A stretch of 64,000 nucleotides of DNA from Clostridiaceae bacterium AM27-36LB. Its GTDB lineage: Bacteria > Bacillota > Clostridia > Lachnospirales > Lachnospiraceae. The first letter of the stretch is position 1. The number at the start of each line of letters is the position of its first letter. The notes below the pieces were generated by a model, which made no database searches, was not told the origin of the DNA, and worked only from the letters and a program-made list of their open reading frames with translations. The DNA is taken from positions 541,750 to 605,749 of the forward strand of contig QUJQ01000001.1 of NCBI GenBank assembly GCA_003480725.1, written 5' to 3'. Of this stretch, positions 44,848-54,465 are shown piece after piece. The position numbers were made by a program, and so were the translations under genes.

Positions 44848-45795
44848 ATGGACATCAGTTTTGATTATTATAAAATTTTCTATGAAGTAGCCAGGGCGAA
44901 GAGTATTTCCCTTGCTGCACAGCATCTGTGCCTGACACAGCCGACTATTACAAAATATATCCAGAATCTGGAGCAGAATCTGCATTGTCAGTTATTTATC
45001 CGTTCCCGTAAAGGTGTTACACTTACTTCTGAGGGACAGATGCTCTTCCGTCAGATCAGCCGTGCTGTACAGCAAATGTCGAGAGTCGGAAATCTTTTGC
45101 AGGATTTTGTAAATTGTCAAAGTGGTAAGATCAATATTGGAGCCAGTGAACTTACCATGAGATATTATCTGCTGCCTTATCTGGAATCATTCCGCCGGCA
45201 GTATCCTAATGTGAATCTGCAGATCCATGCATTCTCCACACCGCTGTCCTTATCCGCACTGAATGCAGGAACCATTGATTTTGCTGTGTCGATCACACCA
45301 CTTGACGGAGCAGAACATTTTCTGGTGACTAAGACTTCGGATTTTCAGGATATTGTAGTGGCTGGAAGTCAGTACACTTTTTTACAGAACAAGACCCTGA
45401 CACTCAAGGAGCTGACTGCCTATCCCATCGTGTGTATGGAAAAAGGAACCACAACACGAAAATTCTGGGACAGCATCTTCAAACATCATGGTATTGAACT
45501 TCATCCTAATATTGAAGTAAACTCCAACGATCTGATCCCGCCTACTGTTCTGCATAACCTTGGCATCGGATTTGTTCCTTATAAATTTGCCAGATCCTTC
45601 TTACTGAATTATGGACTGATTCAACTGTCTCTGGATATTGTAATTCCAAAACGGGAGATCTGTATTGTACAGAATCCATCTCATCCGCTGTCTCCGGCTG
45701 CCAAAGCACTGCTGGATATGATGATCACCGGAAATGAATATACCGAGGAACAATACTCTATGGAAAATGAACATTTTCACGGCGATGTAATCTAA
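44848..45795 (+). CDS. LysR-family transcriptional regulator
   Basis: 315 residues. N-terminal winged HTH (residues 1-60, YYKIFYEVARAKSISLAAQHLCLTQPTITKYIQNLE), a linker helix and a type 2 periplasmic-binding-like effector domain (about 90-295). It is transcribed divergently from the ATP synthase operon across a 168-base gap, the usual geometry for a LysR target, but its effector and targets are unknown. It starts after AAAGGGGTAAATGG. Confidence 0.8.
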   Translation: MDISFDYYKIFYEVARAKSISLAAQHLCLTQPTITKYIQNLEQNLHCQLFIRSRKGVTLTSEGQMLFRQISRAVQQMSRVGNLLQDFVNCQSGKINIGASELTMRYYLLPYLESFRRQYPNVNLQIHAFSTPLSLSALNAGTIDFAVSITPLDGAEHFLVTKTSDFQDIVVAGSQYTFLQNKTLTLKELTAYPIVCMEKGTTTRKFWDSIFKHHGIELHPNIEVNSNDLIPPTVLHNLGIGFVPYKFARSFLLNYGLIQLSLDIVIPKREICIVQNPSHPLSPAAKALLDMMITGNEYTEEQYSMENEHFHGDVI

Positions 45796-45807
45796 ATAAG
45801 AATTCAA

Positions 45808-45847
45808 TGAACATTTGTTTGCTTTTTAATAAACACTATGCTATAAT
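45808..45847 (+). promoter_or_regulatory. lexA promoter with SOS-type box
   Basis: TTGCTT at 45819-45824, a 17-base spacer and TATAAT at 45842-45847. GAACATTTGTTT at 45809-45820 matches the Gram-positive LexA box GAACATATGTTC at 10 of 12 positions and overlaps the -35, so LexA should repress its own gene. Confidence 0.65.
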
Positions 45848-45886
45848 AAATAAAACTAATGTTCGATCAACAAGGAGATAAGCTTT

Positions 45887-46504
45887 ATGGCATATGGAAA
45901 GATCACTCCCAAGCAGCAGGAGATACTTGATTTTATTAAATCTGAAATATTGAGCAAAGGATATCCGCCTGCAGTGCGGGATATCTGTGAAGCGGTTCAC
46001 CTGAAGTCCACATCTTCTGTCCATTCTCATCTGGAGACACTGGAGAAGAACGGGTATATCCGCAGAGACCCGACGAAACCAAGAGCTATCGAGATCATGG
46101 ATGACAGTTTTAATCTGTCCCGCCGTGAGGTCGTTAATGTTCCTATGGTAGGTACTGTTGCAGCCGGTCAGCCGATTCTGGCGCAGGAGCATATTGAAGG
46201 ATATTTCCCGATCCCGGCAGAATATATGCCAAACACTGATTGCTTCATGTTGAAAGTCAAAGGTGAAAGTATGATAAATGCAGGTATCTTTGACGGCGAT
46301 TATATCATGGTTCGTCAGCAAAATCTGGCATCTAACGGTGAAATGATCGTTGCACTTGTGGATGATTCTGCTACGGTTAAGACTTTTTATAAAGAAAACG
46401 GACACTATCGTCTCCAGCCGGAGAACGATTCCATGGATCCGATCATTGTGGATGATGTACAGATTCTTGGAAAAGTATGTGGCGTCTTCCGTATTTTCCT
46501 GTAA
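45887..46504 (+). CDS. lexA: LexA repressor
   Basis: 205 residues, ATG after AAGGAGATAAGC. The N-terminal winged HTH (residues 1-65) has SKGYPPAVRDICEAVHLKSTSSVHSHLE. The self-cleavage site is Ala-Gly in TVAAGQP (about 92), the catalytic Ser in KGESMINAGI (about 128) and the Lys in ATVKTF (about 165). DNA damage would trigger RecA-assisted cleavage and lift repression of the SOS genes. Its promoter carries an SOS-type box. The gene is intact. Confidence 0.95.
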   Translation: MAYGKITPKQQEILDFIKSEILSKGYPPAVRDICEAVHLKSTSSVHSHLETLEKNGYIRRDPTKPRAIEIMDDSFNLSRREVVNVPMVGTVAAGQPILAQEHIEGYFPIPAEYMPNTDCFMLKVKGESMINAGIFDGDYIMVRQQNLASNGEMIVALVDDSATVKTFYKENGHYRLQPENDSMDPIIVDDVQILGKVCGVFRIFL

Positions 46505-46524
46505 AACACATAGTATCTGATAAT

Positions 46525-46578
46525 AAGATCCCGGAATTACCAGTCCATAATGTGATCGGACATCAATTCCGGGATCTT
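46525..46578. terminator. Bidirectional terminator between lexA and the opposite operon
   Basis: AAGATCCCGGAATT (46525-46538) pairs perfectly with AATTCCGGGATCTT (46565-46578), with a T-rich tail on the plus strand. Both converging transcripts can end here. Confidence 0.75.
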
Positions 46579-46590
46579 TCTTTTCCTGTT

Positions 46591-47512
46591 TATTTTTTAA
46601 CTGATTCAGGTTACTCTGTACTCCGCGAACTCCAACGGCAATTCCTTTTTTTGATACAGTTGCATTACTATCCACAGGGGTCTCTTCCATATAAACAGTT
46701 CCATCCTCAAAATGAAGTACCAAAAGTGCATGATAAGAATTCGTATAATCCCCGACCACATACCGACACGACTCTGCATTATAATACCATAACACACCTG
46801 TTTCCAGTGAACTGTCACTTACATCCAGAGTCGCAGACTGGTCAATACCTTCTGATATCGTGATGTTTATCTCATTTCCGCTGGATTCTGCTTTGATGAT
46901 TTCCATGGCTTCTGCTTCTGCTGCAGTCCAGTCATTATGGATCTCCGCATAATAGATGGTATAATCTGACGCATCGACCAGAAAATAATAATCAAATGTA
47001 TTGTTGTCAGAAAATCTGAGGAACCATAGATTCAACAGCTCTTTCGTATTCTCATCATTATCAGAATCATAAGTCAGACTGTAATATCTGGCAAAACGAA
47101 TATCATCCTCCCAGTCTGTGACAACATCATAAGAAGATTTTCGAAGCGTTTTGTAATCACCTACTCCTAACCATGGGAGCATGCCATACTCTGAAGCTAT
47201 CATAGCCTGATTGTAGACATTTTCCAGAAGATCTGTATTCAGACGTGCAGTATCTGCTTTCATATCACTGAGCAGCATCAGATTTGCTTCGCTTTTCATA
47301 AAAGACAGTGCCTGAATATTTTCTATAATCCCACCACTGCTCTGCTCCAGATAAGAAAAGTGTGATCGGTCTGATACGGTCACCTTGTTAAGACGGCTTT
47401 TATCAAGTCCACGGCTTAAATATCTTGGGAGAAATACTGCGCCTACTGTTACGGTCACTACGCAGAGCAGACTGATCAAAAATAAAAGCTTTTGATTCAA
47501 GAGCTTATTCAT
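46591..47512 (-). CDS. Membrane-anchored protein of the two-component operon, stop codon shifted by one base
   Basis: One N-terminal membrane helix and a large extracytoplasmic domain (LLVLHFEDGTVYMEETPVDS near 265). The frame is homologous-looking to about residue 306 (QSNLNQLK) and then runs through the terminator hairpin and antisense to lexA until 45836. At 46593-46598 a run of six T (plus strand) would give Leu-Lys-Lys-stop if it had seven. The likely real end is here, with about 307 residues. It overlaps the histidine kinase stop by eight bases and is the third gene of that operon. The family is not recognised; it may be an accessory or signal input. Confidence 0.6.
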
Positions 47513-48932
47513 CGTCCGTCGCCTCCCTTTCGCAGTGAAACCGGATTACAATAACCGTTCCTTTACCTGGTTTGCTGAATATCTTCCATCTTACATGGTG
47601 AAGTGCCAGGATTCGGCTGCAAAGCGTCATACCAAGACCGGCACCGCCCTCCCTTCTGGCTCTGGATTTATCGATCATATAGAAAGCTTCTGTGACCCGT
47701 TGTGATTCTCCTGCATCCATACCACATCCATTGTCACTGATACATAATTCATATGTTTTTCCATAATTTCGTCCAAGAATCTGGATTCGACCGCCTGTTC
47801 GGACTGCTTTTCTGGAATTATCCAACAGGTTCACAAGGACAGATAACAGTAGGTCCCGTTCTCCAAAGATTTCTCCTTCTTCCAGTCCAAGATGGAGAGC
47901 AATCTTCCGTTCTTCTCTCTTCTCTCTGGTAAGCCTTAAGGCCTCGTTCACCAATCGTTCCACGGAGATCATACGGAACTGGTACTGCTGCTTGTCTGTC
48001 ACGATCAGCTCCAGCAGTTTGAAGGACAGACTTTCCAGTCTCTTACCCTGCTGAAAAATATAGTTGGCGGCTTCCATAGTTTCTTCTTCCGTCATAGGTG
48101 TGGAACGAAGCATATCTGCATATCCGATGATGGAGGTCAGCGGTGTCTTCAGTTCATGTGCAAAGGAAGCAGTAAAATCTTCCTGCTTCTTTGCCTGGCT
48201 CTTCAGCTCATCTATCTTTTCAGAGATAGTATCTGCCATATGGTTAAAATCACTGGCAAGTTCTGCAATCTCATCTCCTCCCTGTTCTATTGCCCTAGCA
48301 TCCAGTTCTCCTGAAGTAAACTGTCTGGTGGCATGAGATAAGTGAGCAATGGACATGGTCAGAAAATGAGTCACTACAAAAACCAGTACTGTCATAACTG
48401 CAGTCAGCGACAGCATCATGACCACATACCAATCATAATTGCTTTCCCGTTCCTGATAAATATAAGAAATATCGGTAATACTCTCCAACAGATAGCTTTT
48501 CTCATTGACCACTGAGCGACAGGCATACACGAGCCATGTCTTGGTTCCCAGCCGATATACTTCATAGCTGCTGGTATGCTTATCATCCAACATATTAAGT
48601 ACCTTCATGTCCTGAGCACTTGCATTGGCACTTTCGTAGAGCAGCTTCTTTTCACTGTTGTAGATCCGGTAAATATTTCCAGATTCAGACAGGTTCTGGG
48701 TCACATTGGCTCCCATGACCGGAATCAACTCATCGGTCTGATACATAACACCCAGACTGTTCAGATTCATCTCAAAAGCAAGCTGGAACATCTGGTTGTC
48801 CCATTCTCCGTCATCCAGCGCTTTCTGGTAGGAATGCTCAAAAGTTCTCTGGATCATCCATGTTCCAAAGATACTGAATGACAGCACGAACAAAATTGTA
48901 AATGAAAAATAGATCTTCCAGAAAAATTTCAT
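47505..48932 (-). CDS. Sensor histidine kinase, HAMP/HisKA type
   Basis: The ATG at 48932 (MKFFWKIYFSF) gives about 475 residues. Two membrane helices frame an extracytoplasmic sensor of about 140 residues, then a HAMP domain, the HisKA motif FAHELKTPLTSIIGYADMLR (phospho-His near 275) and HATPase_c with N box NLLDNSRKAV, G1 box DNGCGMD and G2 GGAGLGM. It begins about five bases after the OmpR-type regulator stop. The ligand is unknown. Confidence 0.9.
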   Translation of the reverse strand: MKFFWKIYFSFTILFVLSFSIFGTWMIQRTFEHSYQKALDDGEWDNQMFQLAFEMNLNSLGVMYQTDELIPVMGANVTQNLSESGNIYRIYNSEKKLLYESANASAQDMKVLNMLDDKHTSSYEVYRLGTKTWLVYACRSVVNEKSYLLESITDISYIYQERESNYDWYVVMMLSLTAVMTVLVFVVTHFLTMSIAHLSHATRQFTSGELDARAIEQGGDEIAELASDFNHMADTISEKIDELKSQAKKQEDFTASFAHELKTPLTSIIGYADMLRSTPMTEEETMEAANYIFQQGKRLESLSFKLLELIVTDKQQYQFRMISVERLVNEALRLTREKREERKIALHLGLEEGEIFGERDLLLSVLVNLLDNSRKAVRTGGRIQILGRNYGKTYELCISDNGCGMDAGESQRVTEAFYMIDKSRARREGGAGLGMTLCSRILALHHVRWKIFSKPGKGTVIVIRFHCEREATDDE

Positions 48933-48936
48933 ACAA

Positions 48937-49590
48937 TCATGTCTCCAGTCGGTATCCGATCTTATACACGGCACAGATATGTTTATCCCATCCCAGCTTC
49001 TTCTTCAGACGCTGTACATGAAGATCTACAGTCCGGCTGTCACCGGTATATTCCTTTTCCCACACCTGCTCATAGATTACTTCCCGATACAGGGCAATGT
49101 TGGGATTGCGGGCAAAAAACAGAAGCAATTCATATTCTTTCAGAGTCAGAAGAATCTGCTGATTATCCTGCATAACCGTGCGGGAAGATAAATCAATATC
49201 CACATCCAGTATATGCAGCATACGGCCAATCTTGTTACAGCGGCGCAAGACCGCTTCCACTCTTGCCAGAAGTTCCACAATCTCAAACGGCTTCGCCAGA
49301 TAGTCTTCTGCTCCCATCTTCAGACCCTTTACCTTATTTTCCGTGGAGTCCATAGCAGTAATAAAGATGACCGGAAGCTGAATGCTCTTAGCATATTCCA
49401 TGAGCTCGTAACCATTGATCTTCGGCAGCATAATATCCAGGAGGAGCAGATCATAATGTCCTTCCTCCATCCGGTCAGCCGCTTCCTGTCCGTCATAAGC
49501 GCATTCGCAGGCATAACCAGCCTTTTTCAGATTCATGCGGATCAGATTGGCAATCGGCTCCTCGTCCTCCGCGATCAGTATTTTTACCAT
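48937..49590 (-). CDS. OmpR/PhoB-family response regulator
   Basis: The ATG at 49590 (MVKILIAEDEE) follows AAGGTGTC; 217 residues. Receiver domain with Asp-Glu-Glu near 9, phospho-Asp in LLLLDIMLPK near 52, Thr in FITAMDS near 80 and Lys in LAKPFE near 103. The C-terminal winged helix contains VDLHVQRLKKKLG. It is the first gene of a three-gene operon with a kinase and a membrane protein, and probably regulates that operon or a cell-envelope set. Confidence 0.9.
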   Translation of the reverse strand: MVKILIAEDEEPIANLIRMNLKKAGYACECAYDGQEAADRMEEGHYDLLLLDIMLPKINGYELMEYAKSIQLPVIFITAMDSTENKVKGLKMGAEDYLAKPFEIVELLARVEAVLRRCNKIGRMLHILDVDIDLSSRTVMQDNQQILLTLKEYELLLFFARNPNIALYREVIYEQVWEKEYTGDSRTVDLHVQRLKKKLGWDKHICAVYKIGYRLET

Positions 49591-49727
49591 GACACCTTGT
49601 ACTCTCTTTCGTAATTGATATCTGAAAAAATAACAGGTCAGTGCATCAGAATTGTATCGCATACCTGTTCCCTAAGTATATCAAAGCATTTTCAGAAATG
49701 ATTCAATCATTTGCACAAAAAAATTTT

Positions 49728-51143
49728 TTACTGGAGCAGATCCAGCAGTGTCTTGTATACTGCTGGATTTTCTTTTATAACAAGTATCAGGCTCTCTTTT
49801 GCCTGATTCAACTGATGAAAAAGTTTTCTCACATCAGATCGTTCGCTTCTTTTTGTCTTTGTAGACCGCAGGAATTTCTGTTCATCATAATAATAACGGG
49901 AATCCAGCTGTACAGCCAGGCAATCTATCCCATGATCAGGAATCTCATCCTGCGGATAGAAATATCCCTGTCGTCTGGCATCACACAGTAGATTCTCCGC
50001 TTCAATCTCATCGTTGGCATAGAATACGGTAATATGCGGATAGTTTCTTGTATAGCGCTGCTTTGGCAGATGCATCATATGTTGGATAAAAGAGGACAGT
50101 TCCGCATTAGTTCGGATCCGATTGGTCAGATGATAGGTCTGCATCTCCGGCAGATGTCTCATTGCTTTTACCGTACTCCGGTCAAATTCTTCCGGCGAGA
50201 TCATATCTTCACAGTCACTGGAAAAGATCACCGGTTGCTGACCACATGCCTCTAATATCATCTGCAGATTTTCTTCTGACAGCAAATGAGCTTCATCAAT
50301 CAGAACTCCATTATACTCTGACAGATCCATATTTTCATGGATCTGCTCATCAGACAGATAATCAATTCTCCGCAGCCGTTCATGCAGGATCCGCCATTCT
50401 TTTCCTGCTCTTCCACAATGGATCAGACATACTTTCTGATGGCCGGACAATTTCATGGCCAGATCATAGAGAAGCAATGTCTTACCTGTTCCTGGAAGGC
50501 CGATAAACCAGTAATACCCTGTATGTTTCTGTCGGATTCCCTTTAGGATCTGCCGCTCAATATCCCGTTGCTGAGAAGTAAGAAAATATTCTTTTCGAAG
50601 GAATCTTCCAGCCTCCGTGATCGGTGAAATCAGATAAAGCTCTGCCTGAAACAGATCCTCAACATCTCCATTATAATCAGCGCTCTCCTGCTGCAGATCC
50701 TGACACAACTGTTCCCAGTCCGCCTCCACGATATGATCGTGATTGGTCAGGCGAATCAGACGGTTCTGGCTGCTGATGTATGTATAGGAACGGATGGTCC
50801 TGCCAAGCACTGACAGATAATAACGATTCTGGATCAATTGCTTTCGAATCGCCTCATCAGAGACAATCCCGCTTTTCAGTTCCAGATTCAGAATCTGATC
50901 TTCCTTGATCTGGAGCAGGTCAAATTCTTTGCCAAGCTTCGGAATCTGAAAGGAATAGAAAAAACGAAGGGCATAGACTTCCTTCATATGCCCTTCTAAC
51001 TGTTTCACCAGCCCCTTCATGCTGTTCAGTTCCCATTCCTTTATCTTCAGAAAATAGTCGCGCTCCGATAACTGTCGCTCCAGCTTCTGTAAATGATGGA
51101 TGTTCTGTTCTCTTGTGAGTGCATAGACTGATATTGCTTTCAT
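49728..51143 (-). CDS. DUF2075-family ATP-binding protein
   Basis: 471 residues. An N-terminal region of about 190 residues without clear motif is followed by a P-loop domain: Walker A GLPGTGKTLLLYDLA (about 215), Walker B LIDEAHLLSEE (about 285), sensor Ser-Ser-Asp (FSSDCED) and the tail REDIR-type LTNRIRTNAELSSFI. This is the DUF2075 fold of helicase-like ATPases that occur in phage-defence and DNA-repair loci. No partner nuclease adjoins, so its role here is open. Confidence 0.7.
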   Translation of the reverse strand: MKAISVYALTREQNIHHLQKLERQLSERDYFLKIKEWELNSMKGLVKQLEGHMKEVYALRFFYSFQIPKLGKEFDLLQIKEDQILNLELKSGIVSDEAIRKQLIQNRYYLSVLGRTIRSYTYISSQNRLIRLTNHDHIVEADWEQLCQDLQQESADYNGDVEDLFQAELYLISPITEAGRFLRKEYFLTSQQRDIERQILKGIRQKHTGYYWFIGLPGTGKTLLLYDLAMKLSGHQKVCLIHCGRAGKEWRILHERLRRIDYLSDEQIHENMDLSEYNGVLIDEAHLLSEENLQMILEACGQQPVIFSSDCEDMISPEEFDRSTVKAMRHLPEMQTYHLTNRIRTNAELSSFIQHMMHLPKQRYTRNYPHITVFYANDEIEAENLLCDARRQGYFYPQDEIPDHGIDCLAVQLDSRYYYDEQKFLRSTKTKRSERSDVRKLFHQLNQAKESLILVIKENPAVYKTLLDLLQ

Positions 51144-51153
51144 TTAGTTATCC

Positions 51154-51642
51154 TTATACGTTTTTGATCAGATCTGACAGCTTTTCAAATATCTGATCTG
51201 CATAAAACTGCTTGATCTCATGACGGGATCTGCCTGTCACCTCTGTATTTACTTCATAAGTATATGGCATATTCTGGATACGAATGCAGAAAAACATCTT
51301 TCCCTGTACACTGTCTGCATTATTTGGGTCTACATTCCCTGTTGTACCGGTGACTCCGATAGAAATATCTGTATGAAGCTTTTCCTGAATTGTCTTCGCC
51401 ATGGCTTGTGCACATTCTCTGGAATAGACTCCATATTGACGGAGTACCTGTTCATCTACACCCACAAGCATTTTTGTCTCATTGGAGTAAGTCACATAAC
51501 CTCCGGGAAAGATGGCTGATGCACCTTCCGTATCTGTGATCATGGATGCGATCAGACCGGAAGTACAGCTCTCCATAGTCGAAATCGTCGTCTGTTTTTC
51601 AATCAGGGTCTTTATTACCACATCTGTTTGTTTCTGTTCCAT
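51154..51642 (-). CDS. CinA C-terminal-domain protein (NMN amidohydrolase type)
   Basis: The ATG at 51642 (MEQKQTDV) gives 162 residues. The PncC/CinA C-terminal motifs are STMESCTSGLIASMITDTEGAS, then YVTYSNETKMLVGVD and SIGVTGTTGNVDP. The domain alone hydrolyses nicotinamide mononucleotide. The usual N-terminal MoCF domain is absent, as in stand-alone PncC proteins. Confidence 0.8.
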   Translation of the reverse strand: MEQKQTDVVIKTLIEKQTTISTMESCTSGLIASMITDTEGASAIFPGGYVTYSNETKMLVGVDEQVLRQYGVYSRECAQAMAKTIQEKLHTDISIGVTGTTGNVDPNNADSVQGKMFFCIRIQNMPYTYEVNTEVTGRSRHEIKQFYADQIFEKLSDLIKNV

Positions 51643-51652
51643 ATGTACCTTC

Positions 51653-52279
51653 TTAAAATCCAAGATTATCATTTACAAGAATCACATGGATTCGTCCTGC
51701 ATGTCTGGAATATCTTGTAATTAAAAACTGACAGCAGATTGTATCCGGAGATTTGCAGTCAAAGCATTTTCCTGTTTCCTTACATGGAGTTTTGATATTA
51801 AATCGCTGTGCATTTATTGGAGCAGCTACACTTCTAGCGCGTTTCATAGCTCCGTCCAGGTCATCACAGACCTTGTTCATTCCTACAATACAGACTACCT
51901 TTTTTGGCCCCTGTGCAATGCAAGATACACGATTGGAATTTCCATCAATATTTACCAGAATACCATCATTGGAGATAGCATTGGCACTGGTCAAAAAGAC
52001 ATCTGCATCATAAGATGCCAGAAGAGACTCTCTTGGCTCCATCTTATCGCGATCCAGATAGTTATAATTACCTTTTTTCAGTGCATCGATCAGCCCAATC
52101 TCATGTGCACTCATACATCCACCCATGGCAATGGTACTTCCTTCAGGAATCAGCTCCAAAGCTTTTTTCAGGGCTTCTTCCTTGCTTTCTGCGTAGTATC
52201 CTGTCATATTGCGGGAATCCAGTCCTTTGATCACTGTTTTTGCAAGACATTCATTTCTTTTTTTTATATTTTCATTCAT
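51653..52279 (-). CDS. LUD-domain protein (LutC/lactate-utilisation type)
   Basis: The ATG at 52279 (MNENIKKRN) is eight bases after GGAGG; 208 residues. Motifs SMEEALKKA-like helix, IPEGSTIAMGGCMSAHEIGL and VFLTSANAISNDGILVNIDG, then a Cys-rich tail CKETGKCFDCKSPDTICC that may bind an Fe-S cluster. LUD proteins act in lactate or 2-hydroxyacid use, but no lutA or lutB adjoins. Confidence 0.8.
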   Translation of the reverse strand: MNENIKKRNECLAKTVIKGLDSRNMTGYYAESKEEALKKALELIPEGSTIAMGGCMSAHEIGLIDALKKGNYNYLDRDKMEPRESLLASYDADVFLTSANAISNDGILVNIDGNSNRVSCIAQGPKKVVCIVGMNKVCDDLDGAMKRARSVAAPINAQRFNIKTPCKETGKCFDCKSPDTICCQFLITRYSRHAGRIHVILVNDNLGF

Positions 52280-52354
52280 GTTGGTATCCTCCATCTTTGT
52301 TGGAAAACGATTTTACCGTATTTATTTTATCAAAAATATATGGCTTTTACAATG

Positions 52355-53059
52355 TTACTTTCCACTTGCGACCTGGCTGAGAAGTTCAAGCAGTTCTTTT
52401 TCTGAACGCACCATATAATCAGGTTCTGCGCTTCCTGTTGGCCTATGATTTCTGTGATTGTACCAGATGGCATTCCATCCGGCTCCCTTCGCACCTTCGA
52501 TATCATTTTCATAAGAATCACCCACATAACAGAACTCCTGGGGTTGAAGCTTCAGTTTTTCCTTCACAAGCTCAAAGATCCGTCGCTCCGGCTTGGCTAC
52601 ACCGTGTTCTCCTGATATAAATACATGGTCTTTCGGAATCCATCTGGTTGCCTCCAGAGCACGGATTTTATCCCACTGGTGACCGGAAGGTCCATTTGTG
52701 ATGATTCCAAGCACCATCTTATCGGAAAGCTCTTTCAGAAATTCCTGCATGGCTTCTGTCATATGAATCATATGCTGATGCTTCTCATAAATCTCCTGAA
52801 AATGCAGAGCTTCCTGTGCATCCATGTTCTTTCCATAATCATGGAATGCATTCTGAAAACGATAAACATACATATCTTCCATGGACATTTCGCCGCTTAA
52901 GGATTTCGCATACACAGAATCGCTGTATCTGCGGCTGGCAAGAAACGCACCTTCCAGATCAAGTTCTTCCAGCGGATATAATTCGTGGAATGCTTCCTTA
53001 AAAGGCCCTGATAAATCATATAAAGTGTCATCTACGTCAAATATGATCGCTTTTATCAT
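52355..53059 (-). CDS. HAD-family hydrolase, YjjG-like
   Basis: 234 residues with HAD motif I FDVDDTLYDL (nucleophile Asp near 8), motif II ITNGPSGHQW (near 118), Lys in VAKPERR (near 150) and the acidic motif CYVGDSYENDIEGAKGAGW (near 175). It has a helical cap domain, type 1. The substrate is a small phosphate ester. It is followed by a MATE gene on the same strand. Confidence 0.85.
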   Translation of the reverse strand: MIKAIIFDVDDTLYDLSGPFKEAFHELYPLEELDLEGAFLASRRYSDSVYAKSLSGEMSMEDMYVYRFQNAFHDYGKNMDAQEALHFQEIYEKHQHMIHMTEAMQEFLKELSDKMVLGIITNGPSGHQWDKIRALEATRWIPKDHVFISGEHGVAKPERRIFELVKEKLKLQPQEFCYVGDSYENDIEGAKGAGWNAIWYNHRNHRPTGSAEPDYMVRSEKELLELLSQVASGK

Positions 53060-53097
53060 CTGGTTTTCCTTTCAGTTGTCATACGTTTCTATAATAT

Positions 53098-54465
53098 CTA
53101 TCGACAACAATAACCGTCTTTTTCCCTGTGAATCTTTCTTCTCACAAACCAGAAGCAGATCACCTGCATCACAATGGTTGCGATCCAGGAAGCCGGATAT
53201 GAGATAAACAGGAATCCCAGTGACCGGTGTGTCGGGAACAGTCCATAGATCCAGAGAATCCGCATGCCGACGGTTCCGATAATAGACAGGATCATAGGCA
53301 CTGTGGAATAGCCCATTCCTCTCAAAGCCCCCGGGAACAGATCCATCAGACCGCACAGAAAATAGGTCATAGTTGTGTAGGACAGAATCTCCATACCACA
53401 GGCAATCACATCCGCCTGTTCGCTGTAAATGTGTAGAAGCTCTGGTCCAAAGAAATAAGCAATGCTTCCAAGCCCCAGTGCCACAACAACAGACAGGATC
53501 GCACAGTCAATCAACACTCGATCCATTCGTTTCAGTTTTTTTACACCATAGTTCTGGCTGGTAAAGCTCATGCATGCCTGGGTGACGGAATTGACAGACA
53601 CATACAGGAATCCAAAAATATTGTTGGCTGCTGTATATCCTGCCATGGAAATCGAGCCAAAGGAGTTAACCGATGACTGCAGCATAGCATTGGACAGGTT
53701 GATGACGGTACTCTGGATCCCAGCCGGAATACCAACTTCAAAGATCTGTCTCAAATAACGGGACCTGATATTCAATTTTTCTGGTCGGAACTGATAGCTG
53801 CTCTCCGAACAATACAGGCACCGCAATACCAGAATGCAAGAGATCAACTGGGAGATCACAGTCGCAATACCAACTCCTGCCACATCCAGGTGAAACTGAA
53901 TCACCAGAAAAAGATTCAATATGGCATTGATCACACCAGATATGAGCAGGAAAATAAGCGGTCGCTTCGTATCGCCAACAGCTCGCAGGATCGCCGCGCC
54001 ATAGTTATACAGCATGAAAAATGGCATGCCGCAGAAGTAAATCCGCATATATAAAGTGGACTTTGCTATTACATCATCCGGCGTTCCCATGAGTTCCAGC
54101 GCAGGCTTTGCCATCAGAAGTCCGATCACTGCCATGCCCACACCGCTTATCAGTGCAAATGCAATGGCTGTGTGAACCGTCTCTGACATTTCTTTTGATT
54201 TTTCCAGTGCGTAATACCTGGCTGCAAGCACATTAGCTCCCAGTGAAATTCCAATAAACAGATTTGTAAATACATTGATCAGTGCAGTTGTGGAACCTAC
54301 TGCTGCCAGAGACTGGCTTCCGCTGAACCGTCCAACCACAATAATATCTACTGCATTGAACATTAGCTGCAGAATACCTGACAGCATCAGCGGAATGGCA
54401 AAGGAGATCAGCTTATCCATGAGCGTTCCATTGCACATGTCAATTTCATATTTATTCTTTTTCAT
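53098..54465 (-). CDS. MATE-family efflux transporter
   Basis: The ATG at 54465 (MKKNKYEID) gives 455 residues, 12 membrane helices. MATE features: two six-helix bundles, with Asp or Glu residues in the first (NAVDIIVVGRFSGSQSLAAVGS) and internal similarity to the two other MATE genes nearby. It is translated after a small gene whose stop overlaps its ATG (TGATG). Exports drugs or cationic compounds with H+ or Na+. Confidence 0.85.
   Translation of the reverse strand: MKKNKYEIDMCNGTLMDKLISFAIPLMLSGILQLMFNAVDIIVVGRFSGSQSLAAVGSTTALINVFTNLFIGISLGANVLAARYYALEKSKEMSETVHTAIAFALISGVGMAVIGLLMAKPALELMGTPDDVIAKSTLYMRIYFCGMPFFMLYNYGAAILRAVGDTKRPLIFLLISGVINAILNLFLVIQFHLDVAGVGIATVISQLISCILVLRCLYCSESSYQFRPEKLNIRSRYLRQIFEVGIPAGIQSTVINLSNAMLQSSVNSFGSISMAGYTAANNIFGFLYVSVNSVTQACMSFTSQNYGVKKLKRMDRVLIDCAILSVVVALGLGSIAYFFGPELLHIYSEQADVIACGMEILSYTTMTYFLCGLMDLFPGALRGMGYSTVPMILSIIGTVGMRILWIYGLFPTHRSLGFLFISYPASWIATIVMQVICFWFVRRKIHREKDGYCCR

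Noticed and set aside
45836..46590. Antisense extension of the membrane-protein ORF across lexA
   Set aside because: It reads through a clear terminator and antisense to a perfect lexA gene; one base in a T run would end the frame.
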